From: Schizophyllum amplum
Lineage: Eukaryota > Basidiomycota > Agaricomycetes > Agaricales > Schizophyllaceae
Direction of reading: 5' to 3'
DNA length: 64,000 nt
NCBI GenBank assembly: GCA_007026445.1
Contig: VDMD01000058.1
Span: 62,001-126,000 of the forward strand
The number at the start of each line of letters is the position of its first letter. The stretch's first letter is position 1. Made by a program: the position numbers and the translations under genes. Below, piece by piece: positions 49,911 to 64,000 of the stretch. Under the pieces are notes generated by a model. The model saw nothing but the letters and a program-made list of their open reading frames with translations. It ran no database searches and was not told the origin of the DNA.

Positions 49911-52092
49911 GAAAGACGTGCAGTAGTTAGTCGAAGACACTCCGCCTCTCGATGAGCTCGAGCGGTTGGTTGGAGGCATGTGGCTACTCACCTGGTATAT
50001 AAGCCCTGCGACAAGCGCGCGCTAATCGTCTTGCCCTTGTCGGGCGAACGCTGCGTACTGGGTAGACGCCGTATGTTGTGTACGCGTCGCATGTTGAGTA
50101 GACGCCGCATGCGAGTCAGCGGAACCGCGCAGCTACCTGTCACTCCCCACGTTCTGGGGCAGGGTTTCGTTTAGTGATATGAAGGAGACACGACGAAGGG
50201 CATGCGAGTGTCGAAGAAGGACATACGACTCGCGAGTGATGAAGGCCACACCGAGGAGGCGACAATCGGCAGGCGACATGCGCATGTCCGATGTATTCTA
50301 CTGTAAAGAGCTGTGTCTCAAGCGCGCGTCATTCTTCGAAAGGGAGGCATGAGGTGGATGCATGGTGGCAGAAGGTGGGCAACATACCTCCAGTCAGCAT
50401 CAAGTCGCGCTGAGCGTGAGATCAATCGAGATGTATAGTCTTGGACGCCCAGTCCTGGACGGGCTTGTGTAGGGCATGAGACGGGTTTAGCGGTAGCGGC
50501 AGAAATCATGGAGTGCAAAGGATGTTGCAACAGTCAATAGAAGCAGCATTGTCGGCGAAAGCATACGAGCCGACACGGGGTGGACAGGGCAATTCGAACG
50601 TCGACCCAAGCTGTATGAGACCGCGAATTCAAAGTAGCTGTAACATGTCACGTCGTCTGGATGGAAGACACAGCACTCGACGGACGATGACTCACCGCTG
50701 AGAATGTCGGCGCTAAGTTCCGATTCATAGAGAGCGCCGCGTTCCGGGGTATGTACCTGCTGACGACGACCTATATTCAAGAGGGAGCGGTCTTGTGATT
50801 GGTCTGTGGGCGTCCGAAGCTTCATTGGTGTCTGACGCTGTCAGAAAAACACGCGGACAAGGATGGCGGACACGAGTGACGGAGAAATTGGGCCACACAA
50901 GAGATCCGAGGAGCACGATCGCGGGTGAGAGCTCACTAGAGGAGCTTTCTGGCGTCATTAGGTTCAGCGTTGACCGGCCATCATCGCAAGCCAGCCATGC
51001 GTCGGCCCGCACAACATATGTCAGATGCTCTCTCGAGCTTAGGTTCACCGCAATTTCACGGCAATAAGGTTGGCTTTTGAAGCTGCTCAGGCCAAACGAA
51101 GAGCGTATAAAGCTGCCGTGCTGCGTTGTGTATACGACTAGCTGATGGAGGTGTGGCACAACAGTGAGAAGCAAAGAGATCGACATTCCGGATCGAGTTC
51201 TGAACCGTGCGAACTCGGACCGTCATCCGCGCCCTGCCCTCAAGCGTTGCCCGACTTGGGTATATGTACAAGTACTCACTCTTGTCTGGTTAGCGCTCAC
51301 GCTCGTGCTCGACTCTGGCCGCTTCCTGTGCCAGAACAATAACACAATGCTAACTACGAGAACTCACATTGAAGGGGCACGAATTCGAGAGAATTAGCAG
51401 TCCGAATCCGATAAAATGAATGACACTACAGGTACTACTGATACATTTCGTACACCCACACAAGCTTATATACCAGCTGTGTACGTACTGGAAAACAACA
51501 TTGCGTCGCCGGGAACCCTAGAGTAGAGGATGAATGTGAAAGATAGACAGTGCGGCAGAGGTGATTATATGAGGATTGGCGGCGAGGATTGACGTAGATG
51601 GAACGTGTGGAGGATGGGATGGCGCTACTGCATCACCATGGCGCGGGTAAGTAGATAGGTCGGTAAATTGATAGGTGGGTGGTAGTCGGTGGGTGGGAAT
51701 CGGTGAAAAGGGCGCGAGAGCGACGGTTTTCTGGTGTGATGATAGAGCCGGACGAGCAGAGTGGTGATGGCGGTCACCACTTCGCCATATACGCGGGCCG
51801 AGAGAGGCTGGTGTGGGCGGATGGAGGCAGAGTTATGGTGTCGACTGTTCTTTGGGATGGCGAACGGCCTATCTGCATACAAGTCAGCCAATGGTCATCG
51901 CGAAAAGGAGCAACATTTCAAGGGCGAGTCCCAACGATGATCACAACGATGAAAAAAAAGAAGAAAAAAAACAAGATGAGGGGATGCCACTCACACCACG
52001 CGTCAACGGTGCGTTGCTGTCATAGCTCTCCGGCGAGCGCATTGAATACATGCTCTACGACCCCGTCAGCCTTACCTCCCGCGCCCTCCCTC
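49911..52092. other. Intergenic, about 2.2 kb
   Basis: No gene supported. Open frames on the minus strand at 50487-51186 are long but lack conserved motifs or consistent splicing. A TGGGTGG-rich stretch lies near 51660-51700. Confidence 0.4.
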
Positions 52093-53911
52093 TCACCCAC
52101 GCACCTCCTCATCCTCTTGCTCATCCGGCCGCAGCCACCGCTCGCTTGGCTGCACCTCGTCCTGTTCGTTCCGCCGTGTATGGTCGTCCGCGTACACTGA
52201 CGTCCGCATCTCAACCGCGACCTGGGGCGGGGTGACGGTGCGCTTTGCGCTCGGGCGACGCCCCAGGACACGCGCTTCCGCGTAACTGGATCGCCGCGCC
52301 GCACGTCGCGCGGCGATGCCGCCGTCGGTAAGGCCGGCAGATGCGAGCGGGCTTCCCCGTGACTTGGGCGGGTAGTGCTCGAGCTCGTGCGCCTTGGCGT
52401 AGTAATCGACGGTGTCACGCTTGCCGTATACGTCGTCTTCGCGGTCGACACCGCCACCGAAGCTGGCTATCGTGAGCAGGTGGTCGCGGCCGGGTACGAC
52501 ATCCTGAATGAAGATCAGACAGAGGATACATGGAGCGAAGGGAGATGGCGCACGTCTCCGAAGATTCCGCCGTTGTAGCCGTTTGTGCCAGGGCCTGTGT
52601 TTGTAGTTGTCGCGTTGTCGTCTCGCCTGCGCGCATTGAGAAGGGCGAAGTACGAGCCCGAGTAGAGCTTTGTCAATAAAAACTCGACGCCGAGATACAC
52701 GAGGGTCGTTCGTTGTATGGTGAACTAGAGGGTATTGCATAAGAACATCGCCGGACGCGCAAAGTCGAATCTGCCGTACCATCGCCAGCGCAGCAAGCGA
52801 GCAGGCACTCGTCAACATTCCCGACGAGAGCGTGTACTGCATGATCTGCGAGATACGCGAGTTGAGGCTAGATGCACATTAGTCTCGCGCATACCCAATA
52901 TAGAGGGTACGCACATCTGATCCTTGCCCTGGCTTTTCTTCAAATGCCAGCACATCGCGCCGGCGAGCACAGCGTCAATGCCGGTCGCTGCCGAGAGCGA
53001 GGCTTCGACCGCCCACTACATACGGCATCCCGTCAGCACATGCTCCTGTCACCCGCTCGCGCGTGCACGTACCGCAATATGGTTCAACTCAACAAAGGTA
53101 TCGATGGTGTACATCTCGTACGCTAAGACCACACCGATCGCGAACCCGCCTAGCACGGTGGCTATCTGCACTGTATCAGCGGCGTACGCGGGTGAGGGCG
53201 GAGAATGGCGAACCGCAATGTAGCCCAAGAAGCCGCGGTGATAACCCGAAAGGCGCCATATGCGAGAGGCGTACAGTGACTGCACGAACACGATGATCAC
53301 GACGTTGATTGCGACTTGAAGCTGCGCGGGACAGGCGTGATTAAAAGGACAAGATGGGGATGGGGATGCATACCTGAATGGACCATACGATGTTGTACGC
53401 GGCCGTGACGTTTCCGAAGTTGCTCACCATGTAATAGTACATGGCGTGAATGGTCGCGGCGGTATGTGCGGTGTCCAGCAGCCTAACAGAGCGCAGGTCA
53501 GATGGTGAGGGGGGATGTCGAACAAAGAACGCGTACCATAATGAACCCACCTGCAGAACGATCAGCATCACTGAAGAAGGAAGTACGACTGCGGTACACA
53601 CCGATAACTTCTGCTTCATTGGGTCCCGTGGGTAGTGGTGGAAGTACCAGTACGCCTGAAGGGAGGTGACGCCGAAGAGACTGGACAGCTGGTCAGAGAT
53701 CGAACATACTAATGAGCAAGAAGACGCACAAGGCGGCGATGATAACGCCCAGGAAGGGCGCGCCGTACATGGTGTCCAAGGTCTGGTCCGGCGATGTAAA
53801 GGCGGCCTGAGTAATGTTCCCTATGATCTCCTGGACCGTCATGTTCGCGAACATCGCCGGGTCCAGCGCGGTAGACGCCGCATCTGCGCGGGGGACGAGG
53901 AAGGCGGGCAT
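52093..53911 (-). CDS. Seven-helix membrane protein, DUF6534-like
   Basis: Start at 53911 (MPAFLVPRADAAS). Exons give successive hydrophobic segments: FLGVIIAALCVFLLIS; LFGVTSLQAYWYFHHYPRDP; VLPSSVMLIVLQ; LLDTAHTAATIHAMYYYMV; VAINVVIIVFVQSLYASRIW; VQIATVLGGFAIGVVLAYEM; then AVLAGAMCWHLKKSQ and EFLLTKLYSGSYFALLNARR, followed by a Ser/Asp-rich soluble tail (DREDDVYGKRD...) to the stop at 52093. This order, with TSLQ..YF..YP.D, LLDT.H, and KLYSGSYFALLNAR, fits the basidiomycete DUF6534 membrane family, which is of unknown function though receptor-like in topology. At least eight exons with ~50-nt introns. Confidence 0.8.
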
Positions 53912-56483
53912 GGTGAGGAGAGGGCGACGCGACGAGGGGAATGTAGAGCGGCAGTGATCGACGACAAAGCGCCGCGGGAGCAGTCACCGCGCGCGCAGAG
54001 AGGAAGGAGGGGAAGTGCGCGAGGCCGACCGGACGCGAGTATATCTACGCAAGCGCGCCGCGCTGCTACGGTGGGAATCAACAACGGCGTCGGTGGTAGG
54101 GAGTGAGTGATGTGCACAGGACGGTGGAGACTGGCGCGCTGCGGGATCGGCTGTCGTCCCAGTCACCATCGGCCGCCGCACATATGGTGGCGCTTCCACG
54201 CGCTCTGATTGTTCGTGCGAAAGGCACATGTCATTAACGATTGATGGTTACCACCCGGCCCGCTGCGCCCGACCGCACGCGCTCGCTGTTGCGTTCAGGT
54301 TGCGTTCCTTTGCGGGAGGGAGTACAGCGAGGTTCCTGAAAAGAAGATGATGGTTCATCATATCTGTATTGAATGCGATCGACCAGACCGGATGCTAGAC
54401 AATGGCTGGAAGTTCGCGCACTTCAATGGAGCGGGACGGGCGCTGCGCCCAGCGAGCTCAAGCCCTTCGTGCACCACGGTCCATTAAAGTTTGGAGCAGG
54501 ATAATAGTTCTCTCCTTCGTTGCCGCTATCCATCGCGGACGCATCCCGCATCCCACGGATGCCGCTGTGCCAAGAATGGTTGGCCATTACGTCCCAAAAT
54601 AAACGGAAGAAAATCAGTAAAGGTGACGATAACGAAGGCAGCGATAGAGCGCTCAGCGAAGGACGGATAGAAAAACCCACTCTGCCCTCGAGCGTCGCAT
54701 CCATCCCAAGCAGGGGTCCAGTAACCACCGTTCGCGACTCCGCTAACCTGAGGTCTGATGGAATGGTGGTGGTGAGTCATCCTGTTCTTATTGAACACAA
54801 CCCACCGGAACCTGCGCCACAGAAAATCATCTTCGCCCCGTGAAGGTGACCCGCGAGGCGCCTTGAACATTCCCGTGACGCGCCTTGAACGTTCCCGCGA
54901 CGCGCGACGCAACTTGGCTAAGGCGAAGAGGAGCATCCCCGAGATGAACATCGCCCACATGAAGAACATCGCAACATGCACTTCTTCATGTGGCAGAGCA
55001 CTGGATATGCAGATTAGTGCATTCTTGAGTAGCGAGATGAAAGCCGTGTCCGAGTCGCCGAGATGGAAGCCGTGCCCGACTCGCCGAGATGGAAGGCGGA
55101 TGTGACTCACAGATGCAACACAGATGATTCAGACTCGCCGTCGATGCCACAGCAATGCTGATGGCGTGGCCGTGCAGATTGGTGTTCAGGTGGCTGATGG
55201 AGTCGATATGCCAGCTAGTGAGCACAAGTACAGGCGCTCCGCCTCGCCCGAGAGGGAACCACTGCATAGCGTATGAAGCGCACGCGGAGAAGGATGCTGA
55301 GGGAGAAGCGTGAGTATGAGTATGGCTCCCCCGAAAGTGCAGGTGGACGAATGTTGGGGTCGCGAACAGTCGGTCTGAATTATATGCCTGGGGAGACTAG
55401 GGTTGAATGAGGGTTTCGCAAATCGAGCTCACCGAATTATTGAAATGGAGGTTGGGTTAGTCTTCAGGAAGGATGAGAAGCGACGATAAGAGGACCGCTT
55501 CGGCCGCGTCGGGCACGGTCAATGTGCGAGTTCGGCTACGCCTAAGTGCGAAGCTGATTTGAAGCTGGTACGAAGGGTGGAAGACGATGCGGAAACTGGA
55601 CGATGATGGACGACGATATTACGAAGGGCGAAGGAGGTACCCGCACGGTGTCTGAACTCCAATTCTACGTGTGCCCTCAGCTCGATCTGAAGCCAGCGGT
55701 CCCGGTGTACGCAAGTTTGGCAGGTATGTCCCAAGTCTTCGAGGCGTATTCCAAGTCTTTGAGACATAGCGTCTTCGAGCATCAATGACCATTCGAACAT
55801 GAGAGTTGTTGACCATTGTTCCGAGAATGAGAGTTGAGAACAACAGCGGTCGACTGGCCAAACATGACGCAGCCTTAACGTGGAAACAGCCAAGCAGATG
55901 ACAACAGAAGCAAGCAATGTATCGGCATGATATGCCGCGACGCATTCCCACGCCACATCTCGCTCAGGAAGGGCTACGAGCCGCCCTGCATCAGCAGAAA
56001 GACAGGTCAGCGTGTACACTTTGCTTCACGACGTCCATGCAGACCCGACGAAAGAGAGAATCTATGTATTGCGCATGTATAATATCTGAGTCTCGCCGCC
56101 ATCCTCGAAAGTGTCGTCAATTAGTTCATCCCAAAGACATAAATAGCCAGAAACAGCAGGTTATAATGAGCGTCAAGGGCACGCGTAGGATGTATAACGC
56201 TCAATAAGATACACAGTGAGTCCAAGGCGAAACGAAGCGGAGACACACCCTACACAGGACACGCCACTCTACACAGCCGCAGCTCGCGCAAACATGTACA
56301 CTGCAGTTCGCGAACCGGCGGGCACCCATCCTGCACGGTACAACTAGTCCTGCACGACACAGCCAACCCGGGAACGGACCCGGCGCGGCGCCCCCCTCCA
56401 GTGTGACCCTTGCGTGGTGTTCGTTGTTGAGATGTATGTTTAGCAGACCCATGCGTCGACCGGATCGCGATCCCGACGGTACG
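53912..56483. other. Mostly intergenic, about 2.6 kb, possible small membrane protein
   Basis: On the minus strand, 55110-54526 is open and has a hydrophobic stretch, VAMFFMWAMFISGMLLFALA, preceded by PHEEVH; its start and function are unclear. A ~30-nt duplication (GAGATGGAAGCCGTG..CGACTCGCC) lies at about 55037-55095. A 166-codon minus frame at 55519-56019 has no recognisable features. Nothing else is supported. Confidence 0.35.
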
Positions 56484-57196
56484 CTACAACAGCGTCCAGG
56501 CGGCGCCCGCGACAGAGCAGAGCATAGCAAGGGCGACGCCGAGGAAGGCGCTCTCAAGGCCCTGCGTGAGCAGCCGCACCGCGCCATTCGGGAGCGCGAA
56601 CGTCGTCGCCCAGGCGTTCGTCGGATTCGGCGCCGAAGTGACCGTGACCGTGCTTGCTGAGCTATCGGGCGAGGACGCGTTCGCGTTGGAAGACGAGTCC
56701 TTGGCTAGCACGGTGAAGCGGTCGGACGTGCCGTGGATCAGGCCGTGCGTCGAGTTGAGGAAGACGAGGAAGTAGTCGTCGCCCGCGGGTATGTTGTCGA
56801 GGACGATGTTCAGCACTTTGTTCGCGTTTTTCGTCGTATCGACTGGGAGGGGGCGGTGCCGGTCAGCGGGGGCGAGCGGCGGGCGAGCACCGGTAACGAC
56901 GCACCATTCATCGCCACGTACGTCAGGCCGTCGCTGCCTAGGCGTGCCATCTCCAGATCAAACGCATCTACGCCGTCCAGGACACCCTTGTCCCACTTGA
57001 CGGGTGCTGCCTGGCCGTTTTTCCACTGTGTCGATGCTGTCGGCTCCTCGACTATGAAGTATGCTATCTGCATGTCAGCGCCGCCTCGCGTACGCAGACC
57101 AGGTCACTCACCTGATGCGTGCGCGCTGAGCGCGAGGAAGGTGAGGAGCAGGGAGACGACAGCGCGCGGGGCGAGCGATAATCTTGTAGGCAACAT
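56484..57196 (-). CDS. KRE9/KNH1-like Ser/Thr-rich GPI-anchored surface protein
   Basis: Start at 57196: MLPTRLSLAPRAVVSLLLTF begins a clear signal peptide. Exon 1 (57196-57112) ends in GTGAGT; exon 2 (57063 to about 56907) opens with AYFIVEEPTASTQWKNGQ and ends in GTGCGT; exon 3 (about 56848-56484) has VLNIVLDNIPAGDDYFLVF, a Ser/Thr-rich stalk (SSSNANASSPDSSAST), and a C-terminal hydrophobic segment suited to GPI attachment. The N-terminal P.....W..G....W.....G pattern matches the KRE9/KNH1 N-terminal domain found in many fungal cell-wall proteins. Expected at the plasma membrane or wall; precise function unknown. Confidence 0.8.
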
Positions 57197-60100
57197 GCTT
57201 CCAGGTACAGGGGGAGTGTGGGCGAGTTTGGTGTCTTTGGAAGAGAGCGGTGCAGGCGGCGAGATAGAAGGCGCAGACGACGGCGTCAAGAAACACGACG
57301 AGGCGGGGAAAAGAGAATGGCGGCGGAAAATAAGGACAGCGGATCGACGAGGAGCGACGACGACGAAGGAGAGTGACCGATGTCACATCGTGACATGTCC
57401 GAAGCGATTTGGCTTTATTTGGCCGGCCCTGTTCGCTACGGTTTCATCGCGGGCGCTTATCGTCTCGTCCCTCGTCTCGCATTGCTTTAGCACTTCAGCC
57501 GTCGGGGTGGCTATTCCTCAGTCTCCTCGCTATCCTGTCACCTGCACATGTTTCTCAGAATTTTCCTTCGATTTTTTCACCGTCTTGGCGGCCCGGACCT
57601 GGCGTCTTACCTCGGCGCTTTCACGCCGTGCCTCGTGCACGGTATTCTCGGACAGCACCTCCGCTCCGTCGTGTCGCCTCCCGCTCGCTGCAGAGCATCG
57701 CATAGCCCGACGCGATAGGAAGTGTCCCGACAAACAAGCGTTCCGCATAGCCTCTCCTCCGCATCGCTTCAATTTGCCCTCCCCCGTCCCGCCTCCGAGG
57801 CGCCAGGCATGGCATGTACAAGTTCAACCTGAGTTCAACTAACGCGTTGAGGACCGAGGTCATCTCCTGGTTATCTCCCTGGGGCGATTACCTTACTTGC
57901 AAGGTCGTAAGGCAGGCCCCCCTTAGTTATACTATTCTGTTGCATAATGACCCTTTGCAGGGAACAGCAAGTGGGGCACCTTCGACTGAGATTCTCAGAG
58001 CGAGGCTCGGGCTTCCGCGGTGTCAGGCGTGTCGTCCTCGAACCCATGTATAAGTAGAACTGATCGAGGCGACGGGTGGCATCCGAATCGAGGCTTCTAG
58101 GTCAACATCGGTATTGATTTTCTTCCATTTTTTTTTCCTTGTGCATGATTCTTTCCTCATCATGAACTACGCTGTGCCTGCAGATCAACCCTACGCGCTG
58201 TGCTCGCAGATCAGCCCTCCGCCTCATCCGCTGCAATCAGCCCTCCGCCTCGTCTGCGCCAATCGGTGTCTCCACCGGCGGTGTGCCACAACATTCGGCT
58301 GACGGTGGCTCTATCGCATTCTCGGCCGCGTACATGGTCACGACGCCGGGGGCGTACACGGTCACGACGCCGGGCATTGATCTGCGTCTTGGACGCGTCG
58401 ATGTATGTGAACTCCCGTCCCGATGTATCTGATCCTCCTCCCAGCCATCTGGGATGGCTCTACCAGCTACGACACCACGGAGGCATGGGAGTCCGGCTCG
58501 GTTACCGCCGCCGTTGCCATTTCCGTCGCTGCGTCGTCGTTCGCTGCCCGGTTATCGTCCTCCGCTGCCCAGTTGTTGTCCCCGAGCGCCACGGATGAGT
58601 CTACAAGCGCTGACGCAAGCCTATCCATGTCGATACACTCGCGCCCTGATAAACGGAAAAGGACTTCGAGATGAAGGGCGTCGCGCGATATTCGATGAAG
58701 TGCGAGTACGACACGCAACTCGTCTGTTTGCGGGGGGCTTGGTAGAATATCGAGAAACCGTGAGTGTACATCCGCGAAACTGAGTGTAAATCGCAAGCAA
58801 GGCCACGTCTGCCGGCGAAGACGGCGCTTCTCTAGTGCTCTGTGTTCGCTACTAAGTACATGGTGCTGTGGCATGGAAGGCCATGAGCAGACACCAGTGT
58901 CTACGGTGATGCTCCGTGCATGTTGAAAACGTATCTCGTTCCCGCGAGTAAGACCACTGATGGTGAAAGCGAGTTGTGGGTCCAGTGAACGTGACTTCGG
59001 CAACAGCCGAGAATAGGTTTCACACGGCGGACGCCACAATCGCCTCTATCTGGTGATTATCAAATCTCAAAGTCCGTGAGTACCATCAGTCTTTTGGCCA
59101 CACAATTGCGAGACATTTGGGGACTTACGAGGTTGAGCGAAGCTGCCGATGGTAACGTGGAACGTGGCCCAGCCTCTGGAGGCAGCGCGAAACGTTCGAC
59201 GAGCTTGGGAGCTTGTCCGAATGGTTTCCGGAGGCTCGGACGGTTCCCGGAATGGTTCCTGTGAGCTCTGCAGGTTCTCCGAAGTTTGGACCGTATTAAA
59301 AATAATTTGGGTAACCTTGCGAGTTGGCAATAATACTCTTTGTGTCCTCGCAACGTCCTACTCAAAAGCGCAGAAGCCGATGCGACGCTGTCGGCAGGTG
59401 CCGTGACTCCTGCGCTTTCCTACGCTGCACCCGCCGGTCTCAAGGTTTCACTGCTCCCTCAAGGTGCATTTTGCCCTTATGAATCTCCATGGTCAATTCT
59501 CTACTACTCAAAGAATGAGCGCACTCAGGCTTGACGCCGGCGGCGATTACTCATCATATTCGGACAACAGAGAGCATTCACCTGTGTCGGTGGAGACTCG
59601 CCTCACCTGAACTGCATGAGCATCGTTGAGCAGAAGACTCAGCGGCGGAGAACAACTCTTCTGGCATGCTGGTAGAGCTCGGTAGAGCGGTGTAAGTATG
59701 TGGTGTCTTGCGAGACGGTGCCTATATTGAATGCGGCCCCAGGCGTGATGAAGACGGTCTGGACTCTGGAGGTCTCAGTCGGCAGCTGGCAGCTGCGCAT
59801 CGAAATCAAGCAGGGACGCAGCGCTTGCGTTCATGCAGGAGCAACCGCTTGCTAAAGCTCTGTCAGTATCTATGTAACTCAGGCTCAGTGTCATGGTCAG
59901 AGGCACGTCGCGGTTATTGTGCTTCTTTTGGAACTTTTGGAAGCATCGGTCGCGATTAGTAAGCGGTGACGTCACTTTGCGTCATCTACAGGGCAACAGA
60001 CGGATAACGCGACCTTCACTTCTGCTTCTTCCTTCTTCCCCTCATGCCCTCCTCTTCGCCGCGACGACGGAGACACTCGTACTCGTCTTGCACGATAGCT

Positions 60101-61652
60101 GCAGCGCATCTTTAGCCGACCTGTCGACCTGGGATCGACGACGTCGAACTCGAGCGAAGAACAGTGCTCAACGATCTCATCGGCTGCTTGCCACTCGACG
60201 CTCGGCCCTCGCCTGCGAAAGCGCTCGATCTTCTTGGCAGCTCAGGTCGTTGTCTTCTACAGTCGATGTTTCTCGCCCACCATCAGTTTCTGTCCAGACG
60301 ACGCAGGTCGACGGCCTGTACGTCCCTAGCAGAGGTTACGATCCGGTGAGCAGAAGGGGCCCTTCACCTTCAATCGCCCTGACGAGCTCATATATGCGCG
60401 CATATATGGTGCTTTGAAGGTCGGGACTGGTCACACGCGCCCGGCTCTCTCAAGACTCGCGGATCTAGGAAGCGTCTGGGCGCACGCTTGCATCACAAAG
60501 ACCCATATAGTGAGTGGCTCCACAGTCGTACCTGCACATTTGACATAGTACTCATTTAGCCTCGACGCGCGCGTCTCAACCTAACAATTGACTTCTCACC
60601 ACCCCCCTTATCCCGCTCGCACGCCGCTCAGCTGCATCACTTGGCCAAGCAGCGATCACTGCGATCTGGAGCTAGTCAGAGGAAGCAGACGAAGGTACGT
60701 GTTTCGAGTAAAGACGGAGAAGCGAATTGACACACTCACAATCCAGGCGACGAGTACGCGACCGACCGACAGGCGAGACGCAGCCCTCATCGGAGCCTGG
60801 GGTTCTATGTAGGTTTCTGCATTCATATCGTTGCCGGTAGTACGCGTACAGACCACGCCTGTATCTTATATAGCGATAATGCTACATCATATTGTTTTGC
60901 ATTATCGAGCACAGCGAGCAATTATGTCCCTCGGGAGGCCTTGAAAGCCTTCTTGACCTTCAGAGGGCCCGACAGGCTGCTGTATGTACGAAGGCCGTGG
61001 AAACGTAGCGAGCCTCCCGAGCGCTGAAAAACCTGCCGGACCTACCGAGCTTCTGCAACCTGCCGAGCTTGGGTCAACGTGGCGAGTTTCACGCGAGCTC
61101 GTTATCATTCCTAACCGTGGATATGTAGTATAAGACTACTCGACGTGGGGAGACATTCCGGGCCTCCGACAAGCCTCGGGATGGTGTGGCCAAAAGACTG
61201 ATGACTTTAAGACGCTCCGACCTCGGTACAGAATCTAGGCACTTCTCTTCTTCTTCTCTTCCACCATCGCCGCTGCCTGTATCTGAGGCAAAAGTTCACT
61301 GGTAAGTTCAACCAGTCCCGGATCGAGTAAGGTCACGATATCCTCACGTTCTATGCGCATCGGAGGTAGAGGAGATTTAGGAGATAGTACGAAGCGCATC
61401 AGGCGCTCTATCGCTGCTCACCAACCTGGAGAGTCAGACGCCGCTGATGCTGCTCGCGTCTACTACGGGTAGTTACCGAGCCCAACCCCTCCCGGCATAC
61501 ATATCGGCGCTCACTGCACGATTAGTTGGCGACCCTACGTATCTTCCTTCTCACCCTCGTATATATATCCTCACGTACCTCCATCGTCCTTCAAGACGGC
61601 CATCCCTCACTCATACACGTCTTTCACAGAATAGTAGCAACCACATACTACC
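57197..61652. other. Gene-poor stretch, 4.5 kb
   Basis: No complete gene is supported. One stretch on plus, about 60150-60480, reads like coding sequence (LNDLIGCLPLDARP, then PFTFNRPDELIYARIYGALK and TRPALSRLADLGS in another frame) and could be an unrecognised spliced gene or remnant. Short direct repeats occur at 58175-58260 (GATCAGCCCTCCGCCTC) and 61010-61075 (CTGCCGAGC-type). The last few hundred bases should include the aldo-keto reductase promoter. Confidence 0.35.
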
Positions 61653-63256
<1,604 letters not shown>

Positions 63257-63639
63257 GGTCGTCCATCCTGAAATGTTATCCCGGAAAGCAGATTTCAGAG
63301 TAGGAAAGATAGAGAATAGAGTAGGAGACATAGGCTAAGAAGTTTGATTGGCAGCGCTGTTGTATACTTTCTGGCAAGCACACAAATTGATACATGTTGC
63401 GTGTAATTCTGGGTAAGCGCTTTCCTCACGAAATTCGTTCCTTCATTCCTTTAACATAATAAAATAGCGAGTAATACTTATGTCAGAGCAGCCCTTCCCT
63501 GAATATCAATATTGAATAAATAAGGTGATAAAGATGTGTTCGTGGCGGAGGTCTTTCGTCAATCTTCAGTACATGAGAGGCTTGATCTGCTACTTCGTCA
63601 GCCTCCGAAAGCAATCACATTATACACCCACGTACCTCA
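63257..63639. other. Intergenic, 383 bp
   Basis: AT-richer region between two convergent genes; probably both 3' UTRs. Confidence 0.5.
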
Positions 63640-64000
63640 TCACTGACGGCTGTTCCAGTGGCGCTTGTACTCTGAGCGGCGGCGGCTCGGGATCACCAGC
63701 GCACCGTCCTGGCAGATATACGGCGCAGGGACCGCGCCATTGTTCTGCCAGATCCCCGACCCGCAGATCTCCCACGAGTTCGGGTTCGGGCAGCGGATGG
63801 CACCCTCGGTCGTGCAGGCTTCGCCAGCGCTGCCACCCCCGGTGGCCGTCGTGGTCGTCGGCGGCGCGGTCGTGGTGGGCGCAGCGGTCGTCACAGGTGG
63901 CGAGGTCGGCTGCAGAACGCCGGAGGAGATGCCGCTCAGCCAGTCCCAGGTGATGGCGAAGCGCTCGTTGGGCGGCGCGAGGGCATCAAAGGCAGCGCGG
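63640..64000 (-). CDS. C-terminus of a secreted protein with Thr-rich linker and Cys-rich module (partial)
   Basis: The reading frame enters from beyond 64000 (FDALAPPNERFAITWDWLSG), then a Thr/Pro linker (TTAAPTTTAPPTTTT), then a small Cys module with GEACTTEGAIRCPNPN, WEICGSGIWQ and YICQDGALV, and the stop at 63640. Linker plus a terminal four-Cys module with conserved Trp is the usual layout of fungal extracellular carbohydrate-active enzymes, such as chitinases. The catalytic part lies outside, so the enzyme type is not known. Confidence 0.65.
   Translation of the reverse strand, partial: RAAFDALAPPNERFAITWDWLSGISSGVLQPTSPPVTTAAPTTTAPPTTTTATGGGSAGEACTTEGAIRCPNPNSWEICGSGIWQNNGAVPAPYICQDGALVIPSRRRSEYKRHWNSRQ

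Noticed and set aside
56733..57842. 369-codon open frame on plus
   Set aside because: It lies antisense to the KRE9/KNH1-like gene, which has a signal peptide, spliced exons and family motifs; the antisense frame has none.

Overview
This is a window of basidiomycete nuclear DNA, most likely from an Agaricomycete and possibly a polypore. The evidence is dense genes with many ~45-60 nt GT-AG introns, a DUF6534-type seven-helix membrane protein, F-box proteins of the basidiomycete type, a KRE9/KNH1-like GPI-anchored protein, and lineage-specific paralog families. It carries no bacterial operons, rRNA or CRISPR.

Layout. 1-4 kb (minus): two members of a multi-exon family that appears to combine a beta-grasp-like N-terminus, an RRM-like middle and a CCHC zinc knuckle. 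4.9-10.9 kb (minus): a very large, disordered Pro/Gln/Arg-rich protein with a Cys cluster. 11.6-12.5 kb (minus): a small multi-exon fragment with a 27-nt microexon. 13.2-14.5 kb (plus): an F-box protein broken by a frameshift. 16.1-25.9 kb (minus): a GH38 vacuolar-type alpha-mannosidase whose ~25 exons are separated by introns swollen with minisatellites and homopurine/homopyrimidine tracts. 26.2 kb: an intron-containing tRNA-Thr(AGT). 26.6-30.5 kb: a large compound minisatellite. 31.1-34.0 kb (plus): an Old Yellow Enzyme-type gene with tandem repeats in exons and introns and two reading-frame disturbances. 34.5-37.1 kb (plus): a third zinc-knuckle family member. 37.2-38.0 kb (minus) and 46.4-47.3 kb (plus): two paralogs of an unknown helical family. 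38.2-39.8 kb (minus): a TauD/TfdA dioxygenase. 40.6-44.1 kb (minus): an SF1 (UPF1-like) helicase with an exonuclease-like N-terminus. 44.6-46.1 kb (minus): an intact F-box paralog with a very acidic tail. 47.7-49.9 kb (minus): an unknown membrane protein. 52.1-53.9 kb (minus): a DUF6534-like protein. 56.5-57.2 kb (minus): a KRE9/KNH1-like cell-surface protein. 57.2-61.6 kb: a gene-poor stretch. 61.7-63.3 kb (plus): an aldo-keto reductase. 63.6-64 kb (minus): the C-terminus of a secreted protein that runs off the window.

Two themes stand out. First, 16-34 kb is a hotspot of tandem-repeat growth, affecting intergenic DNA, introns and the exons of two otherwise conserved enzyme genes. In the mannosidase the frame survives; in the OYE gene it appears broken. 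Second, the surrounding DNA holds three paralog families (zinc-knuckle with three copies plus a promoter fragment, F-box with two, the 37/46 kb family with two). This is the pattern of a rapidly evolving, duplication-rich region. Exon boundaries were read by eye from GT/AG sites and protein continuity; family calls rest on recognised motifs and were not tested by database search.
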